Part shown: one piece after another, positions 35,536 to 43,712 of the stretch
Numbering within the stretch: position 1 is the first letter of the stretch
How the letters are laid out: every line of letters begins with the position of its first letter
Assembly (NCBI RefSeq): GCF_009765985.1
Contig: NZ_LMUM01000034.1
Location: forward strand, 97,508 to 161,507
Length of the DNA stretch: 64,000 nt
Origin: Acidobacterium sp. S8
Lineage (GTDB): Bacteria > Acidobacteriota > Terriglobia > Terriglobales > Acidobacteriaceae
Reading direction: 5' to 3'
Notes under the pieces: model-generated
Database searches by the model: none
What the model was told of the DNA's origin: nothing
The model's input: only the letters and a program-made list of their open reading frames with translations
Program-made: the position numbers and the translations under genes

Positions 35536-36428
35536 TAGCTTGCGAGCGCTCCTGACACTCCGGACATCAAACCCTTGGGCACGTTGCCCGTTCCAGCTAC
35601 CGCTGCCGAAGTCAGGTCGCGGATGCGGAACTGTTCAAGCTCGAGAACGCGTGATAACTCCGGCGCGCCGCCAGGCCCGGCATAAAAAACCGCATTCGGG
35701 ATGGATGAGAGTGTGTCTTCAAAATAAGCAATCGATACAGAAACGGCATGGCGAAGCTCTTCATCATGAAGTGTTTCGTCATCGGGTAGCTCAAGGCTGC
35801 GATGCAGCAGCAGCTCATCGCCGCGCGTGATCGCTGTCGTCACCGAACTTCCATTGAGATTAACGAAGAGTGCGGGTTCAGCCTCCGACAATGCCGCGAG
35901 CGCGGCCAGCGTGCTGGGTATTACGACACCAGGTTCGTATCCCGCGAGTCGCACAGCCTCTTCGTACTCGCTGATCACAGCACGCGGCATCGCAGTGACT
36001 AAAACGCGCGCTTCATCCGCGTTCTGCGTCATGATCTGGTAGCTGATGGCCGCGTCATCGACTTCAAAAGGAACCAGCTTACGCAAACGGAAACGTACGA
36101 CCGGCAGGGCTTCGGCAAGCTTTGAGGGCAGCGTGTCGAAATCGAGCAGCAACACTCGGGCGGCCGCATCGGGAACTACCAGCGTGAGACGCTTGTCCCG
36201 CGCATCGACCGCATCAAGAGCGCGCTTCAGAGCAGCGACGACCGCAGCCTTGTCGAGGATGTTCGGCGTCTTCAGGCCGGGTATCAAAGCGCCGGCAAAA
36301 AGCGCAGCGAAAGAGGTTGCCGTCTGCGGCGTATCGTTCAGACGTGCGGCGACAACGCCGGCGGGCGCAAGCTCGCATGCCAGCCGGGGACGTAAATGCG
36401 TATTCGGCAAAAGAAATTCGAATGCCAC
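35535..36428 (-). CDS. PilM/GspL-like cytoplasmic platform protein
   Basis: 297 residues from a GTG start that shares the G of the upstream TAG stop. It has an actin-like arrangement expected of PilM (VRFRLRKLVPFEVDDAAISYQIM in the linking region). The nucleotide motifs are degenerate by eye. PilM-type proteins connect the PilN/O platform to the ATPase. Identification rests on gene order as much as sequence. Confidence 0.7.
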   Translation of the reverse strand: MAFEFLLPNTHLRPRLACELAPAGVVAARLNDTPQTATSFAALFAGALIPGLKTPNILDKAAVVAALKRALDAVDARDKRLTLVVPDAAARVLLLDFDTLPSKLAEALPVVRFRLRKLVPFEVDDAAISYQIMTQNADEARVLVTAMPRAVISEYEEAVRLAGYEPGVVIPSTLAALAALSEAEPALFVNLNGSSVTTAITRGDELLLHRSLELPDDETLHDEELRHAVSVSIAYFEDTLSSIPNAVFYAGPGGAPELSRVLELEQFRIRDLTSAAVAGTGNVPKGLMSGVSGALAS

Positions 36429-38053
36429 TAGCGGGTCGCCTCGATGAACGTAACCTTGTTGATTTCCTTGAGCGTCGTAAATCCATTCCGCACGCGATCC
36501 AGCGCAGATTCGCGCAGAAACTGCATACCTTCCTGCTGTGCGAGCTTGCGGACTTCGGAGCTGGGCTTCTTCTCCAGAATGATTTCGCGGATCGGATCAG
36601 TGAGATCGAGCAGCTCGTGGATCGCCGTTCGTCCGCGATAACCGGTGCCCCCGCATTCAATGCAGCCCGCACCTTCGCGGAAATCGAAGTTGCGCCACTC
36701 GTCGAGATTGAGGCCGCTGGCGATCAGCGTCTCTTCATCGTGCTTCACCGAGCGGACACAGTATTCACATATGGTACGCACGAGACGTTGCGCGAGGATG
36801 CAGTTGAGCGCCGAGATGAAGTTGTACGGCTCGACGCCCATATTCAAAAAGCGGCCGAGCACGTCAAAGACGTTGTTTGCGTGGACGGTAGTGAAGACAA
36901 GGTGTCCGGTCAGCGCAGAGTTGATAGCGATCTGCGCCGTTTCCTGGTCGCGGATTTCGCCGACGAGAATCTTGTCCGGGTCGTGGCGCAGGATAGAGCG
37001 CAGTCCGCGCGCGAAAGTAAGACCTTTTTTCTCGTTGACGGGAATCTGCGTAACGCCGCGAATCTGGTATTCGACCGGGTCTTCGATGGTGATGATCTTG
37101 TCTTCTTCGCTCTTGATCTCGTTGAGCGCAGCGTAAAGTGTGGTGGTTTTGCCGGAGCCGGTCGGACCGGTAACGAGCACCATGCCGTAGGGCTCTTTGA
37201 TGTAGCGGCGGAAGCGGCGCAGATCTTCATCGGCGAAGCCAACAACATCAAGCGAGAGCTTGGTGAATTTCTCGCTCATGGACTCTTTATCGAGCACGCG
37301 AAGCACAGCGTTTTCGCCATGTACCGTAGGCATGACGGAGACGCGGAAGTCGATGAGACGCGTCTTGTACCGCACCCGGAAGCGGCCGTCCTGTGGCACG
37401 CGGCGCTCGGCGATATCGAGCTCGCTCATGACCTTGATACGCGAAAGAATCGTCGAGTGGTGCTCGCGTGCGATGGGGGCCATCGCCTGCTGCAGCACGC
37501 CGTCAATGCGGTACTTGACGATAACGGAGTCGTCGTAGGTCTCTATGTGGATATCGGAAGCGCGACGTTCGAGGGCTGTGAAGATCGTAGTGTCGACGAG
37601 GCGGATGATCGGGCTGATGTCTTCTTCTGAGGTCAGCTTTTCGATCGAGATGTTTTCGTCGGGATTGTCATCCCCGGAAAGAACATCGAAGGTCAAACCT
37701 TCAGAAGCCTCGTCGAGGACGCGCTGCGACTGCTCGGTTTTTTTGAGCAGATCGGTGATCTGCGAAAGGGTAGCCACGCGGGTGGAAATGCGCTGGCCGA
37801 GAAGGCTTGCGATTTCATCCAGCACCATCAGGCGGCTGGGGTCGCTCACGGCGATGACGAGCCGGTCCTCGTGCTGTTCGAGCGGCACGAAGTTGTAGCG
37901 GAACATCATGTCCACGGGCACGGTGCGGAAGAGATCGTGCTGAATGCGGAAGTTCTTGAGATCGACGAACTCACAACGATAGCGGATGGCGAGCGCCTGT
38001 GCGCGCGCTGTCTCGTCCTGCTCGATGGGAATGAATGCTGGTGCCTGTGCCAT
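36428..38053 (-). CDS. GspE/PilB-type secretion or pilus assembly ATPase
   Basis: 541 residues. An MshEN-like N-terminal domain spans about 1-130. The ATPase core has Walker A GPTGSGKT at 296-303, the Asp box ITIEDPVEYQI, Walker B ILVGEIRDQETAQIA and the His box LVFTTVHANN. CEYC and CIEC near the C-terminus are the zinc tetracysteine of GspE/PilB. As the assembly motor it pushes pseudopilin subunits into a filament. No PilT-type retraction ATPase is nearby, which favours a type II-like system. Confidence 0.93.
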   Translation of the reverse strand: MAQAPAFIPIEQDETARAQALAIRYRCEFVDLKNFRIQHDLFRTVPVDMMFRYNFVPLEQHEDRLVIAVSDPSRLMVLDEIASLLGQRISTRVATLSQITDLLKKTEQSQRVLDEASEGLTFDVLSGDDNPDENISIEKLTSEEDISPIIRLVDTTIFTALERRASDIHIETYDDSVIVKYRIDGVLQQAMAPIAREHHSTILSRIKVMSELDIAERRVPQDGRFRVRYKTRLIDFRVSVMPTVHGENAVLRVLDKESMSEKFTKLSLDVVGFADEDLRRFRRYIKEPYGMVLVTGPTGSGKTTTLYAALNEIKSEEDKIITIEDPVEYQIRGVTQIPVNEKKGLTFARGLRSILRHDPDKILVGEIRDQETAQIAINSALTGHLVFTTVHANNVFDVLGRFLNMGVEPYNFISALNCILAQRLVRTICEYCVRSVKHDEETLIASGLNLDEWRNFDFREGAGCIECGGTGYRGRTAIHELLDLTDPIREIILEKKPSSEVRKLAQQEGMQFLRESALDRVRNGFTTLKEINKVTFIEATR

Positions 38054-38062
38054 AAAAATCCT

Positions 38063-39262
38063 TTACCGCTGGAACGTGCCTGCCTGGCTGAGCGAGAAGA
38101 TGGGGAGATAAAGCGCGATGAGAATAATAACCACTACAACACCCATCACGATAAGAATGGCAGGCTCGATCAGCGCGAGCGATGCCGTCAGAGCAGTCTG
38201 CACGTCTTCTTCAAAAAATTCCGCGACCGAATTCAGCATCTGCGGTAATGCGCCGGTCGATTCGCCTACCTCGATCATCTCCGTCGAAAGCTCGGGAAAG
38301 ACTTTGGTGCTAATGAGGCTTTTCGCGAGGCTCTTGCCTTCGCGCACGCTGCCTACAGACGAGAATACTGCTTTCGCGATGCGTTTGCTGGCGATCGATC
38401 TCGCGGCAGTTTCGAGCGACGGTACCAGGGGTAAGCCGCCGGAGAGCAGAGTCGAGAGCGTCCGGGAGAAGAGGGCGACCTGATACTTGAGCCAGATGTT
38501 GCCGAAGATGGGAAGCTTGATGCGGATGCCATCAATGCGGTCGGCGCCGGTTTCGGTCTTGCTCCAACGGTAAAGCAGATAGCCGATGATCGCTGCACAA
38601 GGCAGGATATAGAGGATATAGTGTTGCGCTCCGTTGCCTAAAGCGAGCAGAAAGAGCGTGATTGCCGGCAGTTTGGTGCCGATCTGGTCGTAGAGCAGGG
38701 CAAAACGCGGGACGACGAAGGTGATCAGGAAGATGAAGAGTCCGAAGACTAGTGTGATGAGCAGTGCCGGATAGACGAGCGAGGCCTGTAACTTCTTGCG
38801 GAATGTGAGGGATACGCGCTGGAACGACAGATAGCGGCCAAGCACCTCTTCCAGGTTGCCGCTGCGTTCACCTGCCAGAAGCGTCGTGGTGTAGATGAGC
38901 GGGAAGCCGCCCTGCGCCTCGAAAGCCGAGGAGATGGATTCGCCAGTGCGTACACGCGCCGAAACGTTCTGTAATTGCGCAGAAAACGTCGGATTTTTCT
39001 GGTTTTTTGCCAGCATTTCGAGCGAGCTGAGGATCGGGAGACCAGCCCGGATCAGGGTTAGAAATTGCTGGTTAAATATAAGAAATGTTTCGAGTTTCGC
39101 CCGTTTTCGGCCGCCGCCGGCGAGGCCGCGGGGCTTGACCGAATAAACATAATATCCGGCTTGCGAAAATCGCTGGCGCAATTCTTCGGCTGAGGCAGCG
39201 GACTGGATCTGTTCCTGTACGCGCCCGCGCTCATCGGCCAGCTTGATGACGAATTCTGCCAT
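38063..39262 (-). CDS. GspF/PilC-type inner-membrane platform protein
   Basis: 399 residues from the ATG of MAEFVIKLADERGR, preceded by GGAAAAG; the track adds 22 residues. Two repeated T2SSF domains each carry membrane helices: QQFLTLIRAGLPILSSLEML and VALFSRTLSTLLSGGLPLVPSLE are the paired signatures. It forms the membrane base turned by the ATPase. It heads the operon, nine bases before the GspE-like gene. Confidence 0.93.
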   Translation of the reverse strand: MAEFVIKLADERGRVQEQIQSAASAEELRQRFSQAGYYVYSVKPRGLAGGGRKRAKLETFLIFNQQFLTLIRAGLPILSSLEMLAKNQKNPTFSAQLQNVSARVRTGESISSAFEAQGGFPLIYTTTLLAGERSGNLEEVLGRYLSFQRVSLTFRKKLQASLVYPALLITLVFGLFIFLITFVVPRFALLYDQIGTKLPAITLFLLALGNGAQHYILYILPCAAIIGYLLYRWSKTETGADRIDGIRIKLPIFGNIWLKYQVALFSRTLSTLLSGGLPLVPSLETAARSIASKRIAKAVFSSVGSVREGKSLAKSLISTKVFPELSTEMIEVGESTGALPQMLNSVAEFFEEDVQTALTASLALIEPAILIVMGVVVVIILIALYLPIFSLSQAGTFQR

Positions 39263-39385
39263 TCTTTTCCACGATACCAGTTTGCAGGCCGGGAAATCCC
39301 CCGAAAACCCGGCCTGCCGTGTTTCCATTCTTAGGTGCTGCTAATCAGACGCAACCGGCGTGTGGTTCGCTCAAATTCTGCTTCG

Positions 39386-39418
39386 CCCACTCTTTCGCAT
39401 AAGCGCGAAAGAATAGGG
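39386..39418. repeat. Hairpin repeat, family A copy 2 (forward)
   Basis: CCCACTCTTTCGC, ATAA, GCGCGAAAGAATAGGG: hairpin with GCGCCCGG flank on the right. A family B copy follows 30 bases later. Confidence 0.6.
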
Positions 39419-39447
39419 CGCCCGGTTCTTGGGTCCTGCGCCTGACT

Positions 39448-39488
39448 GGAGATTCTTCATTCCGCTTCGCTTCATTCAGAATGACGGC
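39448..39488. repeat. Hairpin repeat, family B copy 3 (forward)
   Basis: GATTCTTCATTCCGCTTCGC followed by TTCATTCAGAATGACGGC; the ends can pair as GATTCT/AGAATG-type arms. Confidence 0.65.
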
Positions 39489-39694
39489 GTGCTGCCAGGG
39501 GTACCCCTCCCCGTTTTGTACGGAGATTTTTTATTTTCAGTGGTTTACAAGGCATAGCATCTACGGAGATCTTTTGTTTTCTATGAGTTGCGAAGGATAG
39601 AGAAGCTGCTCCGACGATTTTGTCCGCTCCTTACTACTATTTACCAATTTGGGCAGTAATTATCGGCAATGCTATGTCGTTGTTGATGCTCGAT

Positions 39695-40807
39695 TTAGCG
39701 GACTGAAGGGGTTGACACCACTCCATTGCCTGCGGATGGCAGGGCGCCTAATTTTGCGATTCGCCCTTTCGGGCCGACAATCCATGGAAGGCTGAGGGCG
39801 TTCCAGTTGTCGTTGTCGAGTGGCTTCCAGGTTTTGCCGTCGTCGTAGCTGATATCGGAGCCGCTGGTTCCTGCGGCGATCCATGCTTGAGCGTCTGCGT
39901 CCCAGGCGACGGTAGAACGGTAGCCGTGCGGCGGTTTCGTGGCGGCAGTCCAATGTTGGCCCCCGTCGGTGGTCCAAGCGGCGGTTCCGTTGGATTCGTC
40001 CGGCTTGGTGTAGTCGCCTCCTACGGCTACAGCGATAGTCTTGTCTGCATTCATTGCAATCGAGAAAATTCCCGCCGAAGCCGTGGTTCCAGCCATGGGC
40101 AGCTTCTTCTTTTCAAAGAGCAAGGATTTTTCAAAGCAGGTTGCTGGGCTCATTTGTGCCGTAATTGATGTACAGACACTGTCCCCAGTATAGAGATAGG
40201 GACCGTCTGGTCCGCTTGTCCCAAACCATGGCACATGGGAGGGGCCATACAGAAGCGCCGAATTACTGGCTGCAAAAGCTCCGATCCTAACCTTGCCGAT
40301 ATCAAGGTTCGCTGTGTTGACGCGATCCCATGTTTTCCCAGCGTCCAGGGTAAAAAGCAGTACGAGTCTGTCTTTTACCGGGTCACCCAGAGCAAATCCG
40401 TGGTCTTGATCCTCAAACGCCAACGCGTCCCAGAAGCCGCCCTTGTCTGGGTTGGTGTAGAGCAGTGTCCAGTGGGAGCAGCCGTCCGTTGTCTTGTAGA
40501 GGCGGGACTGGTCGCCGGGGCCGCTGGACATGACGATGGCGGTGTTGGCGTCCCAGGCCCAGATGCCGCGGAAGTCGAGCTTTTCCGCTCCCGGCGGCAT
40601 GGCGCAGCTTTGCCACATGTAGCCGCTGTCCTCGGTGCGCAGGACAATGCCGTCGGTTCCGCTGGCCCAGGCTACTCCGCCGCCGACGGCATGGATGCCG
40701 CGCAGACTGGCCGTGGTGCCGCTGTTCTGCATCTCCCATGGGCCGGATTTCTCGGTTTGCGCGCTGGCGGTGAGGGTGATGGCGAGGAGCATGGCGGCGG
40801 CTTTCAT
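39695..40807 (-). CDS. Secreted beta-propeller protein (YCF48/BNR-like)
   Basis: 370 residues with a signal peptide (AAAMLLAITLTASAQ). Repeated strand motifs with aspartate-box character, such as YKTTDGCSHWTLLYTN, FTLDAGKTWDRVNT, WTTDGGQHWTAAT and SYDDGKTWKPLDND, indicate a propeller of the BNR/YCF48 type. These are seen in sialidases and in plant photosystem assembly factors, but no catalytic residue set is visible, so a binding role is likelier. The product is extracytoplasmic. Confidence 0.82.
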   Translation of the reverse strand: MKAAAMLLAITLTASAQTEKSGPWEMQNSGTTASLRGIHAVGGGVAWASGTDGIVLRTEDSGYMWQSCAMPPGAEKLDFRGIWAWDANTAIVMSSGPGDQSRLYKTTDGCSHWTLLYTNPDKGGFWDALAFEDQDHGFALGDPVKDRLVLLFTLDAGKTWDRVNTANLDIGKVRIGAFAASNSALLYGPSHVPWFGTSGPDGPYLYTGDSVCTSITAQMSPATCFEKSLLFEKKKLPMAGTTASAGIFSIAMNADKTIAVAVGGDYTKPDESNGTAAWTTDGGQHWTAATKPPHGYRSTVAWDADAQAWIAAGTSGSDISYDDGKTWKPLDNDNWNALSLPWIVGPKGRIAKLGALPSAGNGVVSTPSVR

Positions 40808-40843
40808 CGTGGTTCAAGGATATTTGATTTTGGAAGGTGGACC

Positions 40844-40897
40844 GGGGCTGAAGCCCCTCTTTTTGCGTGGCGGGATTCACCGGGCAAAAGCCCGGTG
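40844..40897. repeat. Two short perfect hairpins
   Basis: GGGGCTGAAGCCCC at 40844-40857 and CACCGGGCAAAAGCCCGGTG at 40878-40897. The first is followed by TCTTTTT. They are a different sequence class from families A and B. Confidence 0.65.
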
Positions 40898-40978
40898 CTT
40901 CTACCCTCTCGTCTTTCTGGGCCAATCCGATGTCTGAGAAGGCGATGGGTGTTTTGTCGCTTTGGAAGTGACTGCGAT

Positions 40979-41016
40979 CCCACCCTTTCGCCTTCGGCTC
41001 AGAATGGGGCACCCGG
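40979..41016. repeat. Hairpin repeat, family A copy 3 (forward)
   Basis: CCCACCCTTTCGCC...GAATGGGGCACCCGG; stem shortened by an inner TTCGGCTC loop. A family B copy follows about 50 bases later. Confidence 0.65.
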
Positions 41017-41067
41017 CTTTGCTTTTCTGGTTGAAGGTTTGGGCGATCATGCCTGCCGGGGTATTTC

Positions 41068-41105
41068 ATGGATTCTTCGTCGCTGCGCTCCTCAGAATGA
41101 CGGCC
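41068..41105. repeat. Hairpin repeat, family B copy 4 (forward)
   Basis: GGATTCTTCGTCGCTGCGCT followed by CCTCAGAATGACGG. Confidence 0.65.
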
Positions 41106-41134
41106 TGAGGTTTGATTATGAATTTGGTTTGGTT

Positions 41135-41188
41135 AGGAAAAAGAAAGGCCCGCCAGCCGGAGTGCGAACTGCACATGGCTGACGGGCG
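41135..41188 (-). terminator. Terminator of the GH3 gene
   Basis: On the minus strand GCCCGTCAGCC pairs with GGCTGGCGGGC with one mismatch, then CTTTCTTTTTCC. Confidence 0.75.
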
Positions 41189-41220
41189 GGAGAAGTGTCG
41201 GAGACTCCTTGAAAGTTTAC

Positions 41221-43470
41221 TTAGTGGATGTCGAGGCTACCCTTCAGCGGGGTTTCCGCTGAGGACGGGCCGGCGACGATCTTGTACTTGCCGGAGAGCA
41301 GCTGCCAGCTTTCTTTCTGCTCGTCGAAGATCGAGATCACCTGCGGATCGACGGTGATGGTGACGGTCTTCGATTCGCCGGGAGATAGATCGACGCGCTC
41401 AAAGCCGACGAGGTGCTTGAAGGACTCGTCAGATTTATCGGGAAGTGTGGCGTAGACTTCGGCAATTTCGGTTCCGGAGCGCTTGCCAGTGTTCTTTACC
41501 TTGAAGGACACGGTCTTCTGATCGCTGTCTGTCTTCAGATCAGAATAAGAGAAGCTGGTGTAGGAGAGCCCATAGCCGAAGGGGAAGAGCGGCTGCTTGT
41601 GCTCGGCTTCGTACCACTTGTATCCCACCTTCACACCTTCGTCATAGCTGACGCTGTACTTCGATTCGGCATGGGTGCGGCCATTGACAGCGCCTGTGCC
41701 CTGGCCTTCGTCCTCTTTGGTCAAAGGCGCGATGGTGGGACGCGGCAGATCGGCTTCACTCTTCGGGAAGGTCATGGCGAGCTTGCCTGAAGGGTTGACC
41801 TCTCCGGTGAGAACGTTGGCGAGTGCGATGTGACCGCTGGTGCCTGCGTACCAGGCTTCGACTACGCCACTGACATTGTCGAGCCACGGCATGGTGACGG
41901 CTGTGCCGGATTCAAGGACGACGATGGTGTGCGGATTGGCGGCGGCGATCTTTTCGATCAGCGCATCCTGATTGTCGGGCAGTGAGAGCGAGGGTAGGTC
42001 CATGCCTTCAGAGATCCACTGGTAGGCGAAGACGATAGCTACGTCAGAGCTCTTGGCCAGCGATGCAGCGGAGTCGAGGTCCTGACCATCGTTGTACTCG
42101 ATCTTGGTGCTGGGCAGCTTTTCGCGCAGCGCCTTGAGTGGTGAGGTGGGGAACCAGATGTGTTCCTGCCAGTGGGTTGAGCCCTGTCCTGGAGGCATGA
42201 TGGCGTTGCCGCCTGGAGGATCGACCTGCGCGGAGCCGCCACCGGAGATCATGCCAACGTCGGCATGGCCGCCGATGAGGGCGATGCTGTGAATCTTACC
42301 GGAGTTGAGGGGCAGGATGCTCTTGTCATTCTTGAGCAGGACGATGCTCTGCTCTTCGATGTGCTGCGCGACTTCAAAGCCGTGGCGCACGTCGACTACG
42401 CCCTTCTCGCCGGGGTTATCAACAAGACCATCGGCAAATATGGAGCGGAGAACGCGGCGTGCATGGTCGTCAATTTCAGACTGCGGCACGCGGCCTGCTT
42501 CGACGGCTTCCTTGAGCTTGGGGCCGAAGAAGTCGCCCATGGGCTCCTCGTTGTCGAGACCTGCAGCGGATGCCTTCTCGGTGCTGTGCGTGCCACCCCA
42601 GTCGGAGACGACGAAGCCTGGAAACTTCCACTGATCTTTGAGGACGGTGGTGAGGGTGTATTTATTTTCGCAGGCGTAGTCGCCATTGATGCGGTTGTAG
42701 GAGCACATGACGGCGCCGGGGTCAGCGATCTGGATGCCAATGTGGAAGGCGAGAAGGTCGCTTTCCTGCATGGCGCGATGCGAGATGGTGGCGTTGACGA
42801 TGTTGCGGCCGGTTTCCTGATCGTTGATGGCGTAGTGCTTGATGTCGCCGATGACGTGCTCGGCCTGTTCGCACTTCATGAGGTTGCCAACGAGCGTTCC
42901 GGCCAGGAGCGGATCTTCGCCCATGTACTCAAAGCTGCGTCCGTTGCGGGGCTCGCGGGTGAGGTTGACGCCGCCGCCGAGGGTCATGTTGTAGCCCTGG
43001 GCGCGCAGTTCGCTGCCGATGACCTGACCGAAGCTGCAAGCTGCCTGCGGGTTCCAGCTGGAGGCTGCGCCGAGGTTGGAGGGAAGCGCGGTGGAGTAGC
43101 GGCCATTCTCGCCGCTGCTGCGGACGCCATAGGCGGCGTCGGACATATAGATGTTGGGGATGCCGAGGCGCTCCGGTCCGACAGTCATGCCCGCTCCGCC
43201 ATTGGCCTGCGAGGTGAGAGGCATCTGCCAGTTAGGCGTGTGGGGCATGCCATTGCCGTGCAGCAGATCGATCTTTTCATCGAGCGTCATCTGCTTGAGG
43301 ACGAGCTCGGCACGCTCGTCTGGCGAGAGGCTTTTGTTCATCCACGGCTGGTTCTGGACGTCGGGGGCTTTTTGATGGTGCTTCTGCGCCTGCATTGGCG
43401 CGGCTGGCGTGAGCATGGTGAAAATGCCGGCGGCCAGGGGCAGGCATTTTATGAACGTACGAATCCGCAT
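41221..43470 (-). CDS. bglX: Secreted GH3 beta-glucosidase
   Basis: 749 residues with a signal peptide of about 28. The GH3 N-terminal barrel carries the nucleophile D290 in FVVSDWGGTHS and the substrate loop GDIKHYAINDQETGR. The second alpha/beta domain and a C-terminal fibronectin-III-like domain (TDSDQKTVSFKVKNTGKRSGTEIAEVY) follow, the usual BglX layout. It releases glucose or xylose from oligosaccharides outside the inner membrane. A palindrome just upstream may be its operator. Confidence 0.95.
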   Translation of the reverse strand: MRIRTFIKCLPLAAGIFTMLTPAAPMQAQKHHQKAPDVQNQPWMNKSLSPDERAELVLKQMTLDEKIDLLHGNGMPHTPNWQMPLTSQANGGAGMTVGPERLGIPNIYMSDAAYGVRSSGENGRYSTALPSNLGAASSWNPQAACSFGQVIGSELRAQGYNMTLGGGVNLTREPRNGRSFEYMGEDPLLAGTLVGNLMKCEQAEHVIGDIKHYAINDQETGRNIVNATISHRAMQESDLLAFHIGIQIADPGAVMCSYNRINGDYACENKYTLTTVLKDQWKFPGFVVSDWGGTHSTEKASAAGLDNEEPMGDFFGPKLKEAVEAGRVPQSEIDDHARRVLRSIFADGLVDNPGEKGVVDVRHGFEVAQHIEEQSIVLLKNDKSILPLNSGKIHSIALIGGHADVGMISGGGSAQVDPPGGNAIMPPGQGSTHWQEHIWFPTSPLKALREKLPSTKIEYNDGQDLDSAASLAKSSDVAIVFAYQWISEGMDLPSLSLPDNQDALIEKIAAANPHTIVVLESGTAVTMPWLDNVSGVVEAWYAGTSGHIALANVLTGEVNPSGKLAMTFPKSEADLPRPTIAPLTKEDEGQGTGAVNGRTHAESKYSVSYDEGVKVGYKWYEAEHKQPLFPFGYGLSYTSFSYSDLKTDSDQKTVSFKVKNTGKRSGTEIAEVYATLPDKSDESFKHLVGFERVDLSPGESKTVTITVDPQVISIFDEQKESWQLLSGKYKIVAGPSSAETPLKGSLDIH

Positions 43471-43500
43471 GTTGTTCCCTCAGGGTTTTCGATTGCGTGG

Positions 43501-43517
43501 CCATGCTAAAAGCATGG
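43501..43517. promoter_or_regulatory. Palindrome upstream of the GH3 gene
   Basis: CCATGCT, AAA, AGCATGG, about 31-47 bases before the GH3 start, with a TTGACG hexamer further upstream on the minus strand. The position fits an operator overlapping the promoter. Confidence 0.45.
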
Positions 43518-43712
43518 AAATACGATCGTCAAGCTCAAACGATTTAGTAAAACCGGAAAATTGATTTGCGTCGAAGGCTAATTGGAGTCAATCGTTTGTC
43601 TTGGAAGACAGTTCAGGTTAGCACGGCGGAGATGTCTTCACTGTCATACGGCGGTGAATTTGGGATAGCATCATCTTGCCCAAGATAAGCTTGTTTCCGT
43701 GGGGGAAGACCG

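Larger units (their letters stand above)
39263..39694. other. Intergenic region with one A and one B repeat
   Basis: About 430 bases upstream of the secretion operon and downstream of the beta-propeller gene. Apart from the repeats at 39386-39418 and 39448-39488 I see nothing. The operon promoter should lie here but no clear -35/-10 pair was found. Confidence 0.5.
40808..41220. other. Intergenic region with several hairpins
   Basis: About 410 bases without a gene between two minus-strand genes. It holds short perfect stems GGGGCTGAAGCCCC and CACCGGGCAAAAGCCCGGTG, family A copy 3, family B copy 4, and the GH3 terminator: five structured elements in 350 bases. Confidence 0.6.

Noticed and set aside
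36317-37630. 437-residue plus-strand ORF
   Set aside because: Antisense to the GspE-like ATPase, whose Walker motifs are intact; no recognisable domain.
42265-43509. 414-residue plus-strand ORF
   Set aside because: Antisense shadow of the GH3 beta-glucosidase gene.
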